Part shown: positions 15,260 to 23,626 of the stretch, piece after piece
Layout of the letters: each line of letters opens with the position of its first letter
How positions within the stretch are numbered: position 1 is the first letter of the stretch
Assembly (NCBI GenBank): GCA_022340775.1
Contig: JAJDNH010000248.1
Span: 1 to 36,333 of the forward strand
Source: Acidobacteriota bacterium
Lineage (GTDB): Bacteria; Acidobacteriota; Thermoanaerobaculia; Thermoanaerobaculales; Sulfomarinibacteraceae
Reading direction: 5' to 3'
DNA: 36,333 nucleotides
Translations under genes and position numbers: made by a program
The notes under the pieces: model-generated
What the model saw: only the letters and a program-made list of their open reading frames with translations
Database searches by the model: none
Told to the model about the DNA's origin: nothing

Positions 15260-15381
15260 GGATCGCGCAGGGCGTTCTCTTCGCGCCTCGCCGCCAACGA
15301 GCGAGGAGTGCACTGACCTCGTGGTCGTGCCGACGAAGCGAGCGCAGGGGCGTGGTGCGAGAGGGCGCTCCTGCGCGATCC
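15260..15381. repeat. Imperfect long inverted repeat
   Basis: The left arm begins GGATCGCGCAGGGCG (15260-15274) and the right arm ends CGCTCCTGCGCGATCC (15366-15381). The pairing continues inward with small bulges (CTCT, CGC, CC) for about 30 bases, leaving a centre of about 60 bases. It could fold as a long RNA hairpin or be a relic of a mobile element. No coding content was seen. Confidence 0.5.
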
Positions 15382-15649
15382 CTCCCCTATCAAGAAAGAG
15401 GGGGGCTCACTCAAGTCTCAGACCACACGGACGGCAGATCCGAGCGGAGCGGCCCCTCGGGACGGGAAGACCGGGCCGAGGTCCTCCTCGAGGCCCGACT
15501 AACCGCCCCCGAGGGGTGCGGCCTCAGGCCGCGGATCTGCCGTTGCCGGGACCATCCTCTCGCGATCCACCACGATCAGCAACGCGCCGGCAATCGCCAC
15601 ACCCGGCAGGTATCTCAGGTCGCAGTAGATCGCGAGTGAGTGATCCGGG

Positions 15650-16549
15650 CTAGACTTCTTCGAGGAGGCTGAGGTAGCTGCCGTAGCGCTCGGCGTCGAT
15701 CGCTCCCCGTTCAACCGCTTCCCGCACCGAGCACTCCGGCTCGTGAACGTGGGTGCAGTCTGGATAGTGACAGCCGCCCACCTCTCTCGCCAGCTCCGGG
15801 AAGGCGGCAACCAGCTCCGAGTGGCTCAGGTTCCACAGCCCGAACTCCTTGAGGCCCGGTGTGTCGACCACGAAGCCCCCGTATGGCAGGGGCATCAGCT
15901 CCGCCGTGCTGGTAGTGTGCCGACCCTTGCCTGTCGCTTCCGAGATCGATCCCACCCGCAGCCGGAACCCCGGATAGACCGCGTTGAGGAGGGAGGACTT
16001 GCCGACGCCCGAAGGTCCGCAGAAGAGGGTCGTCCGGTCCACCAGCCGCCTCTTGACCTGCCCGAGGCCGCGGCCCGTACGTGCCGCGACCCGCAGCACC
16101 GGATAGCCCAGGCCGCAATAGACGTCGAGCCACGGCTCGACAAGGTCGAGCCCCTGGTCCGCCTTGTTGATCGTGATCACGGCCTCGATCTCGGCATGGG
16201 AGCACGCCACCAGGAAGCGGTCGAGAAGGCGACGGTTCGGCTCCGGAGAGCGGGCGGCGAGCACGATCAGCGCCTGGTCGACGTTGGCCGCCAGGACCTG
16301 TGCGCGCCGCCCGTGTGCTGCCCGCCGCAGCAACGCCGTTCGCCGCGGCTGGACCCCAACCACGACGCCGTCCTCACTTCGGAGCTCGACCTCGACGCAA
16401 TCTCCGACGACCAGACGCGGAGCCTCGGGGACACCACCTTCCCACCGCAGCTTGCGGCGGGCCGCCACGACCATGGTCTGACTGCCGACCTGCACCCGCA
16501 CGAGCGGGCCATGGGTGGCGATGATGGTTCCCTCCACCGTCTCCGTCAT
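15650..16549 (-). CDS. rsgA: Ribosome small-subunit-dependent GTPase A
   Basis: 299-residue circularly permuted GTPase that checks late 30S assembly. The N-terminal OB domain is followed by G4 NKAD (128-131), G1 GPSGVGKS (178-185) and G3 DTPG (229-232), the permuted order typical of RsgA. The C-terminal zinc finger is C260, C265, H267 and C273 in CHYPDCTHVHEPEC. ATG 16549 was chosen; GTG 16555 is also in frame. No Shine-Dalgarno sequence precedes either, but TATACT lies six bases before the ATG, so a leaderless transcript is possible. The gene sits 19 bases after the degenerate transglutaminase gene, an unusual partner for a ribosome assembly factor. Confidence 0.94.
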   Translation of the reverse strand: MTETVEGTIIATHGPLVRVQVGSQTMVVAARRKLRWEGGVPEAPRLVVGDCVEVELRSEDGVVVGVQPRRTALLRRAAHGRRAQVLAANVDQALIVLAARSPEPNRRLLDRFLVACSHAEIEAVITINKADQGLDLVEPWLDVYCGLGYPVLRVAARTGRGLGQVKRRLVDRTTLFCGPSGVGKSSLLNAVYPGFRLRVGSISEATGKGRHTTSTAELMPLPYGGFVVDTPGLKEFGLWNLSHSELVAAFPELAREVGGCHYPDCTHVHEPECSVREAVERGAIDAERYGSYLSLLEEV

Positions 16550-16555
16550 CGGCAC

Positions 16556-16561
16556 AGTATA
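16556..16561 (-). promoter_or_regulatory. -10-like TATACT six bases before rsgA
   Basis: TATACT on the minus strand, then GTGCCG and ATG. The spacing would put transcription start at or near the start codon. No clear -35 was found 17 bases upstream. Confidence 0.4.
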
Positions 16562-16568
16562 CCGTCGC

Positions 16569-19500
16569 TCACGGAGTGGTTGCGGCCAGCCGCGCAGGCC
16601 GAGCCAGTAGCTCGTCTACAGCGTGGCAGAAGCGCGCGAACTCGGGGTAGGAAACGGGTGGAACCGTCTGTGAGGGGATGCTGAGGTGCAGCACCGAGTG
16701 GTAGATCCCATCGGCTCGAGAGATCTCCTCCGAGACACTGCCCCACCGAGTGTCGAGGCGGCGCGGACCACCCTCGACCTGTCGCCCCGCCGGCAAGTGG
16801 AGGGTCAGGTCGAAGCGCTGCTCGAGCGGCACCTGAAGGACCAGAGGCATGGTGCGCTTTGGCAGCGAGGCCAGGGCTGGCGATATCGGACGCAGCAGCA
16901 CGAGGTTGCGACACACCAGGTCGCCAGCCTCTGGCGTGCAGGCGTCGGGCAGACGCAGGTCGAGGCTGAGCATGACGCCGTCGCCGGTCCGTTTCACCGC
17001 TCCGGTCACCCCCTCTGCGCCCGAGAACAGACCGGCAGCGAGCTGCTCGTACATGACCTGTAGCCGGTCCTCCGAAACCGTCTGAGAGACGTCGAGGAGC
17101 CGCTCTCCCTGGGCACCGTGAACCAGCAGCCGGTAGTCGAGATCGGCGGCGCCGGAGGCGTTAACCCGAACCTCGACACGGACCCGCTGCTCGAGGTCCG
17201 GGTTCGGAAACTCCGGCAACCTGGGGAGACGCGACACCGGCTCGGCGAGCACGGTAAGCGGCGCCACGAGTGCATCGCTGCCCTGCAAAACGGGTCGGAT
17301 GTGGTCCACGCCGCGGCGCTGCTCCCCGGGATCGATCCACACCGTGGCGCCCGAGTGAGCGACCCGGAGCAGCGGCACGGTGAAGGTGTCGAAGGTCGGC
17401 ACCGTGAGATGAGTCCCCGCGAACACGCGCGGCCGGGCCAGCACGAGATCGACACGCCAGCCGAGGTGCCGCAGCAGGGAGGCCAGAATCGCGAGCCGGT
17501 TACCCTTGCGCAGCGAGAAGCTCTCGCCGGCGGTCGACCCCAAGTCGAGCGGCCCGTCACCCTGCTTCACCTCATCATCGATCGCCGCCACCAGGGTCCG
17601 AACCTCTTCGGCCGGGCTCGCGCCCGTGGCGTGCTGCTGCCCCCAAGCCCACAGCTCGGAACTGCCCTGGAGGCTCGGCAACAACCGGTTCCGCAGGGCG
17701 TCACCCACGTCCTGCCAGGTCACACCGAAACCGTAGCTGACCCACGGCACCAGCTCCTGGGTAGGCGGTGCGAGCGGCTCCTCCTGCACCGGCGGTACGT
17801 TCTTCGCGCTCCAGCTGACGAGCCGCAGGCCGTTCCAGTCGTGATCCTGGTGCTCGAGGCCGGTGATGTTGCCGTCCACCTTGAGAGGAACATCGTGCGG
17901 CACCAGGAGCACGTACTCCGAGCGATCAAACGGACGGCCCGCATCCGCGAAACGGTACACATAAGGTGAGAGATGCCCGCGTCGCGAGGCGCCGGTCGGC
18001 GCCACCGCTGCGATGTACTCGCTCTCGACCATGTCGCCCGGCTTGACGTCGTCCAGGACCTGGCCGGCCTGGCTGGCGTCGAGGTCGGGTGGCACGACGA
18101 TCGTGCCATCGGCCTTGAAGATGCGGACCTGCAGCAGGACCGAGCGCGGGAGTAGCTGGAGGGCCGCCGCCTGGCGTACACCGGCCGAAGTCAGAGCACG
18201 GGAAAGGCCATGGTAGTAGTAGATACTCGATCCGTCCGGGTAGACGCGCTCTACCGCCTGGTCGAGGATCAGCTCCGAGTCGACGTCCTTCGGTCCACTC
18301 CCCTGCGCCGCGGCCAGGGCAGCGGCATCGACCCGGAACGATGCGAAGAACGGGTCGGTACCGAGCCGCCAGGCAAGGGTGCGCAGACCCAGGTCCGACG
18401 GGGTGTGGGCCAGTGCCTGGTTGACGGCACCTGCCAGCGCCTGGTGCCCGTTCTCGGCCGCCAGGGCGATCTCCAGCTCATCGAACCCTCGCAGCTCCCC
18501 CCACCGCTGACGAGCCTTCGCCAGCTCCTGGCGCGCCCTTTCCAGCTTCCCGGTTTCGTACAACAGCCGGAGCAGAGACAGGTCCTGTCCCGGGTCGTCG
18601 ATCTCGTGACGCCGCTCTTCCACGACCTTGATCGCCAACTGCTTGAGCGACGCCGAAGCGACCAGGTTCACCGTGTCTGGGGCCAGGGGCTCGCTCTCGG
18701 CCAGGGCCTCGAGGAGGCGCTTCCTTTCCCCCCAACGCTCCAGCACCCTCAGAACCGCCAGCCGCAAACGGGTCACCCATGGGGAGCCGGGCAGCTCTGC
18801 CCGCAGGCGCGCGAGCCCACTCTCGGCCTCCCTGGCCCAGCCACGTGCGATGGCATCGCGCACCGACATCTGCAGCACGCGCGGATCGTCCGGGTAGTGG
18901 TCGACGAGTTGATCAAGGGCCTTTTCAGCGTCCTGCTGCCGCTGCTGGCGCTGGGCCAGCACCCGCCCCACCAGAAGCGCCGCACCCAGGTTGCTGCAGC
19001 GGTCCAGATGCTCGCGAGCATGGCGGTAGTCGACCTCCGCCGCCTCGCCGGTTGGCTCGCTGATGAAGTACTTGGCAAGAGCCAGGTCAACCAGTGCCTC
19101 GGAAGGGCCTCCGGAGGCCGCTGCCTCGAGCCATCGATGCTCCTCGACCGGATCGTGCCGTAGGCGCGCGAGCTGGGCGGCAAGCAAGGCGGTGGAGACG
19201 GACGGGTTGTCACCGGCGCCGGCGAGAACGCCCGCCTCGGCGGGAGGTGTCTCGGCGACCGCATTCGCGACCGCCCAGGGACGACCTGCCCCCGCCTCGT
19301 CGATTCCCACGCGAGGCGCCTCACCGTTGCGCGACAAGATCGACACGCGCACCTGGGGTGTGTCTACCGAGGCAAAGCTGACCCGAATCCGGTGGCTCCC
19401 AGGGTCCATCCGCAGGCGGTACCAGTGGATGCCGGCATTGGCGCGGCCGCAGTGCCGCTCCCGCGCCACCGTCTTGCCGTCCAGCTCGAGGTTGTAGCCA

Positions 19501-20093
19501 CCCTGGGCCTCGACCACCAACCACCCGTTGATGGCTGACGGAACCGTCAGCGTCCACGCAGCGAGATAGACTCCACTCGTTGTGAGCTCGTCGGGCGGGC
19601 TCACAGTACCGTAGTCCGGCCGAAGAACGAGCCGGAACGGCATGGTTGCGCCCCGCCACGGGGTACCCACGGGAGGCAGCCCGGCATCTGCCGGCACCAC
19701 GTCGCGCTCGAGATCGAGAGCATCGAAAACCCCGAACGGTCCCGCCAGCTCGACCTTCGCCAGCACCCCGCGCGGCGGTCGTTGGTCGAGGGCGGACTCA
19801 ATGCGGGCCAGGAGAAAAGCCAGCTCGGGATCCTCCTTGAGGCCGACCTCGCCCAGGATCGCTTCCGGCTCCGGCACCGCATCGATGTTCTCGAGCCACC
19901 ACCCTGCGGCCGCGACCGCATCGGCCGAGCTCGGGTCCGTACGGATCGTCTGCAGCGCCTCCGCCCGCGCCGCGCCGAGGTCCAGCTTTGCATCGCTCCG
20001 CGCGAGCTCCATCCAGCCTGCGTACGCGGTCGTCGCAGACAGTGCCAGGACCGCCAGGAAGACCGTTGCCCAACGAAGCCGGCGGGTCATCAT
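16569..20093 (-). CDS. Secreted DUF3857 protein with degenerate transglutaminase domain
   Basis: 1174 residues. A signal peptide (hydrophobic core ATVFLAVLALSATTAYA, cleavage near residue 25) is followed by a beta-rich region of about 200 residues and then helical TPR-like repeats to about residue 600. A DUF3857-like stretch follows (GTIVVPPDLDASQAGQVLDD, KPGDMVESEYIA). The transglutaminase core is recognisable in RLAILASLLRHLGWRVDLVLAR, but where the paralogue upstream has GDCKDK this one has RKGNR (K863 in the Cys position), and the FNHA histidine is replaced in FTVP; only WIDPG keeps the Asp. It is probably non-catalytic. It starts inside the last four bases of the paralogue (ATGA overlap). 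It could act as a scaffold, substrate adaptor or inhibitor; the role is inferred. Confidence 0.8.
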   Translation of the reverse strand: MMTRRLRWATVFLAVLALSATTAYAGWMELARSDAKLDLGAARAEALQTIRTDPSSADAVAAAGWWLENIDAVPEPEAILGEVGLKEDPELAFLLARIESALDQRPPRGVLAKVELAGPFGVFDALDLERDVVPADAGLPPVGTPWRGATMPFRLVLRPDYGTVSPPDELTTSGVYLAAWTLTVPSAINGWLVVEAQGGYNLELDGKTVARERHCGRANAGIHWYRLRMDPGSHRIRVSFASVDTPQVRVSILSRNGEAPRVGIDEAGAGRPWAVANAVAETPPAEAGVLAGAGDNPSVSTALLAAQLARLRHDPVEEHRWLEAAASGGPSEALVDLALAKYFISEPTGEAAEVDYRHAREHLDRCSNLGAALLVGRVLAQRQQRQQDAEKALDQLVDHYPDDPRVLQMSVRDAIARGWAREAESGLARLRAELPGSPWVTRLRLAVLRVLERWGERKRLLEALAESEPLAPDTVNLVASASLKQLAIKVVEERRHEIDDPGQDLSLLRLLYETGKLERARQELAKARQRWGELRGFDELEIALAAENGHQALAGAVNQALAHTPSDLGLRTLAWRLGTDPFFASFRVDAAALAAAQGSGPKDVDSELILDQAVERVYPDGSSIYYYHGLSRALTSAGVRQAAALQLLPRSVLLQVRIFKADGTIVVPPDLDASQAGQVLDDVKPGDMVESEYIAAVAPTGASRRGHLSPYVYRFADAGRPFDRSEYVLLVPHDVPLKVDGNITGLEHQDHDWNGLRLVSWSAKNVPPVQEEPLAPPTQELVPWVSYGFGVTWQDVGDALRNRLLPSLQGSSELWAWGQQHATGASPAEEVRTLVAAIDDEVKQGDGPLDLGSTAGESFSLRKGNRLAILASLLRHLGWRVDLVLARPRVFAGTHLTVPTFDTFTVPLLRVAHSGATVWIDPGEQRRGVDHIRPVLQGSDALVAPLTVLAEPVSRLPRLPEFPNPDLEQRVRVEVRVNASGAADLDYRLLVHGAQGERLLDVSQTVSEDRLQVMYEQLAAGLFSGAEGVTGAVKRTGDGVMLSLDLRLPDACTPEAGDLVCRNLVLLRPISPALASLPKRTMPLVLQVPLEQRFDLTLHLPAGRQVEGGPRRLDTRWGSVSEEISRADGIYHSVLHLSIPSQTVPPVSYPEFARFCHAVDELLARPARLAATTP

Positions 20094-23000
20094 GGCGCCT
20101 CCAGCTTGCGCTCGAGGGTGCGCTGCGCCAGAACCAAGAAACGCCGCAGCTCCGGCGCTCGCGCGGCCGGCACCAGCCCTGGCTGGAGGTGGAAGAAGCC
20201 CCGCACGCGGTACCCCGAGGGCTCGGCGTCAACCACCACGTCGAGCTTCCCGTAGGGCCCGTCTGCATGGACCGGTTCCGGGAGATCACGCGGCTGCCGT
20301 CCGAGGTCGACCTCGAGGGTCCACCGCAGGTCCGGCCGCATCGCCACCAGCAGTGGCGAGCGCCGAGTCTCGGTCGGAGTCAGCTGCGACGCCAGCTCGA
20401 AATCACCCGGCCGTACCCGGACCCCGCCGGCGCCGCTGAGCGCGCTGCGTGGCAAGCTGCCATCCAGCTCGAGCTTGACCGGGTCCTGGCCCGGCTCGAT
20501 CTGTGTGACGGGCTCGCCGACCAGCTCTGCGCCCGGGTACAGGCGGCGCAGCCACTGGGCAAAGCGGAGCGGATCGTGGGTCCCGCCGAAGCGAGCGCGC
20601 ATTGCACCCGCCGCATCGCCGGTCGCGGTCGCTGTAAGGTGCACCCGCACCGCTCCGTTGGCGTCGCGCTGGAGCGCGATGGTGTCCTTGAACACTCCGG
20701 AACCAACCTCTGGGGTCGTCGTTGGGCTGCTGTCGAGGCCGTTGATGACCAGCACCCAGGCACCCTGGTCGGGCCCAGGCGGTAGGAATGGGTCGTGGCC
20801 GGTTGCGGTCCCGTCCAACCACAGCTTGTCCTCCGGCAGGTACGCGATTGCGTGGTTGAAGTCCTCCATCAGGGCAAGGTGAACGACGGGCGGCCCCTGA
20901 TTCGCGGTTCTGACCAGGACCATACGTGCCTCGATTCCGACCGCTCGGAACAGGGCCACCATGAGCGCAGCCTTGTCCTTGCAGTCTCCCATCTTGTGGG
21001 CCAGGACCCAGTCGGCTGAGAACGGTCGGAAACGGTGCTCGCCGAACTCCAGAGCGACGTACCGGATTTCGTCGGTGACGAAGTGGTAGATGGCTGCCAC
21101 TCGCGCGCGGTGATCCTTGAGCCCGTCAACCAGTCTGTGGGCCGTGTCCGCCACCGGGCGCGAGGTCACCACCCTCGGCGCCACATCCCGGCGGTACCAG
21201 TCGGCGAGCTCTCCCCATTGCGGATGGTTGGAGTAAGCGAGGTGGGGTGTGGTCAGCAGCCCCGGCGCAGGTGGGGCATCCGCGGGCGCGGCAGGGAGGT
21301 CGTGCCACTGCCAGCGCAAGTGGACCGTGCCGTCGGCATCGACGGTCCGCCTTGGCTGGCCGTCGAGGTTGGCCAGCTCCCACGCAGGCATCTGCGCCGC
21401 CGGTGCCGTGAGCTCGATCTCCGCGGTGTGCACCGGCGAGTCATTGCGAATCGGCAGCAGCCCGCCGTCGTAGGGTCCGGACTCGTTGGCTTGTGCGGTC
21501 TCGCTGAGGATGTAGGTCAGCTCGAGGAGATCTCCGCGTTCCGGCTCCGGAAAGCTGACGACCCGCAGCCGAGTGTCGTAGAACATGTTGACCGCGGGAT
21601 CGGCGAGGCGGGGAGTGTCGTCCTGCTGAGCGCTCATCTCGGCGCCGCCCGATCGCAGCACCCGCGCCGCCAGCACCCGCAGCCGTTGTCGCTCGGGCAC
21701 GTAAGGGATGGTGTCCTGCTGCACGCTGTCCGCCTGCTTTGGGTTCCCGACCAGGACCACGCGCTGCACACGTTCTTCGGTAAGGTTGCCGGGCAGGAAC
21801 CGCACCTCGTGGTGGTCGAGAAGAGTCAGCGTTCCTTCTGGAGCCGGTACGTGGGCGGCCATCTGCAGCAGGTCGGCCGCCGAGCGGCGCCACGACTCGC
21901 TTTCGGTCTCCTGGCCCAGCAGCTTCAGGAGCCGGCTGGCGGGACGGCTCTGGGGACGCAGCTTCAGCAAGCGATGGGCGAGCTCCGCCGCCCGTTTGTC
22001 ACGCCCGCGTTCATGCTCGACCAAGGCCTCCTCGAGCAGGAGATCGACCTGAGTTGGACACCGCTCCAGACCTCTGGCCAGCACCTTTTGCGCCTGCTCG
22101 GGGTCGCTGGCGGCGGTCAGCAGCCTGGACAACCTGATGCGCAGCTCGGGTTGGTTGGGATCACTGGCGAGAGCGTCCTCCGCTGCCTTGCGCAGCCAGC
22201 TACCGTCTCCCCTCTGGGTGGCCAGTTGCTCGGCGAACCTGCGGGTGGCGTCCGCGCCCGGAACCAGCTTTTCGAGCCGGTCGAGGGCCGTGGACGCAGC
22301 GCTGTCGAGACGGGCCTGTAACGCCCGGCCGAGCCACAGCTGTTGGACCTCGACGCAACGAGGCCAGGCGCCGGCCAGTCGCTCCAGGTCCGGGTAGATC
22401 GCCGATCCCCACTGGTCGGCGGCGATGTCGAGGTCGGTGGCAGCCACCTCGGGATCATCCGCGTGAGTGGCGAGCAGATCGTGGGCCTGCTGATCGAGGT
22501 CGCGTCCGTGGTACCACCGGGCAAGCAGTACCCTCGCCGGCGTCAAGCCGGGGTCGCTCTTGAGGGCGCCCTCGAGCACGTTGCGGACCGCGCCCGCCTC
22601 GGTGGTCACCATCGACTCCAGGAGCCGAGCCTCTCCAGGATCCTCCGCACGGGCGTCTCGGCAGGCCGCCGCCGCCGCACCGGAGCCGGCCGCCTCCGGA
22701 TGGTTGACAACGTAGAAGGCGGCCCTGGCCATTGCCGCCCCCGGATCCCCTCGACGGCGGCTGTCTTCAATCTCACCCAGCAGGTCGCGAACGTGCGGAG
22801 GCTCCTGGTCGGCCGCGGCCACCGGGACGGGCCTGTCGTCGCTCTCGTGGACGCCCTTCAGCGGCGAGCCCTCGGGGGCCGTCAGGCGGACACGCAGCCA
22901 CCACTCGTCGCGCTCCGTTGCGACCGCCACCACCAGCAGGTTCGAGCCCTTTTCGAGCCAGCCGCCGGCAACCGCCTGGTCCTCACCGCGGGCGAGTGGC

Positions 23001-23626
23001 TGGGGCGTGGTCAGGCATTGGCGCCCGTTAAGCCAAACCCGCGCAGCCTGCGCCGCGCCGAGACGGACAGCGACCGGCTGCTCACGAGTACTGGTGACCG
23101 TGGTCGCAAGGTAGATCAGCTGCCGCTCGGTGGGCCACGCGAGGCCCGCGATCCGCACCCAGCCGAGAGGGTCGACTCCCTCCGCATGCCGCCACGCGCC
23201 ATCGGCTGGCGGTGGCTGAACGGCGGAGAAGTCGGCGAGCTCCTGCAGGGGTTGCGGCCCCGACGCCCACCACTGCTCGAGCCCCCCCATCGTCCGGAAC
23301 AGCTCGCGGGCGGCTTCCGGATGGCCCTCCGCTGCGGCCGCACGGGCACGCAGCGAGCGCACGGCATCGACCATCAGGGGGTCTGCCGGGCGCGCAGCGG
23401 CCAGCCGGTCGAGGTCGCGGTCGAGGATGCTCCAGTCCGAGAGCCCCTCACGCAATGCGTACATCAGCACCAGATGGTGGAGGTCATCGGGCCGCAGGCC
23501 TCCCTCGATCGCGGCGGTGACGTGCTGCTCGACCCGCCGGTCGAGGTCGCTTCCGGCCACAGGCCTCGCGGCCGCCGCCGCCAGCAGCGGCACCGCCAGG
23601 CAGACCAGCAGCGCTCGCCTACTCAT
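20090..23626 (-). CDS. Secreted TPR / DUF3857 / transglutaminase-like protein, catalytic triad intact
   Basis: 1178 residues: signal peptide (LLVCLAVPLLAAAAARPVAG), N-terminal beta and helical region, TPR-like repeats at about 300-590, a DUF3857-like region at about 600-760 (FLPGNLTEERVQRVVLV, DTRLRVVSFPEPERGDLLEL), then a transglutaminase core. The triad is visible: C882 in MGDCKDKAALMVALF, H925 in EDFNHAIAY and D938 in LWLDGTATGH. Predicted to work outside the cytoplasm as a cysteine-type acyl transferase or amidase/protease; many bacterial proteins of this fold are proteases. The start overlaps the end of the HtrA-like gene by eight bases, and the stop overlaps the next gene by four. Large DUF3857-transglutaminase proteins are known in Bacteroidota and Acidobacteriota, mostly without known substrates. 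Confidence 0.83.
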   Translation of the reverse strand: MSRRALLVCLAVPLLAAAAARPVAGSDLDRRVEQHVTAAIEGGLRPDDLHHLVLMYALREGLSDWSILDRDLDRLAAARPADPLMVDAVRSLRARAAAAEGHPEAARELFRTMGGLEQWWASGPQPLQELADFSAVQPPPADGAWRHAEGVDPLGWVRIAGLAWPTERQLIYLATTVTSTREQPVAVRLGAAQAARVWLNGRQCLTTPQPLARGEDQAVAGGWLEKGSNLLVVAVATERDEWWLRVRLTAPEGSPLKGVHESDDRPVPVAAADQEPPHVRDLLGEIEDSRRRGDPGAAMARAAFYVVNHPEAAGSGAAAAACRDARAEDPGEARLLESMVTTEAGAVRNVLEGALKSDPGLTPARVLLARWYHGRDLDQQAHDLLATHADDPEVAATDLDIAADQWGSAIYPDLERLAGAWPRCVEVQQLWLGRALQARLDSAASTALDRLEKLVPGADATRRFAEQLATQRGDGSWLRKAAEDALASDPNQPELRIRLSRLLTAASDPEQAQKVLARGLERCPTQVDLLLEEALVEHERGRDKRAAELAHRLLKLRPQSRPASRLLKLLGQETESESWRRSAADLLQMAAHVPAPEGTLTLLDHHEVRFLPGNLTEERVQRVVLVGNPKQADSVQQDTIPYVPERQRLRVLAARVLRSGGAEMSAQQDDTPRLADPAVNMFYDTRLRVVSFPEPERGDLLELTYILSETAQANESGPYDGGLLPIRNDSPVHTAEIELTAPAAQMPAWELANLDGQPRRTVDADGTVHLRWQWHDLPAAPADAPPAPGLLTTPHLAYSNHPQWGELADWYRRDVAPRVVTSRPVADTAHRLVDGLKDHRARVAAIYHFVTDEIRYVALEFGEHRFRPFSADWVLAHKMGDCKDKAALMVALFRAVGIEARMVLVRTANQGPPVVHLALMEDFNHAIAYLPEDKLWLDGTATGHDPFLPPGPDQGAWVLVINGLDSSPTTTPEVGSGVFKDTIALQRDANGAVRVHLTATATGDAAGAMRARFGGTHDPLRFAQWLRRLYPGAELVGEPVTQIEPGQDPVKLELDGSLPRSALSGAGGVRVRPGDFELASQLTPTETRRSPLLVAMRPDLRWTLEVDLGRQPRDLPEPVHADGPYGKLDVVVDAEPSGYRVRGFFHLQPGLVPAARAPELRRFLVLAQRTLERKLEAP

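Larger units (their letters stand above)
14734..15649. other. Convergent non-coding gap with repeats
   Basis: 916 bases between the 3' ends of the M20 gene and rsgA. It holds a 16-bp palindrome (14820-14835), a 143-base element repeated at 36191 (15001-15143), a short hairpin GCCCGC/GCGGGC (15194-15208) and a long imperfect inverted repeat (15260-15381). Open frames across it are GC-driven, rich in Arg, Pro and Ala, and match no family I know. The minus-strand frame at 15499-15810 ends in a short hydrophobic stretch (YLPGVAIAGALLIVVD) that could be a gene remnant. Confidence 0.7.

Noticed and set aside
14882-15313. 143-codon minus-strand open frame with a peptide similar to one at 36144-36326
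   Set aside because: The similarity follows from the repeated DNA. The frame is Pro/Arg-rich, has no ribosome site, and mismatches between copies are not concentrated at third codon positions.
15499-15810. Short hydrophobic C-terminal fragment after rsgA as a membrane-protein remnant
   Set aside because: Only one hydrophobic stretch of about 16 residues, and half of the frame overlaps rsgA; not enough to call a pseudogene.
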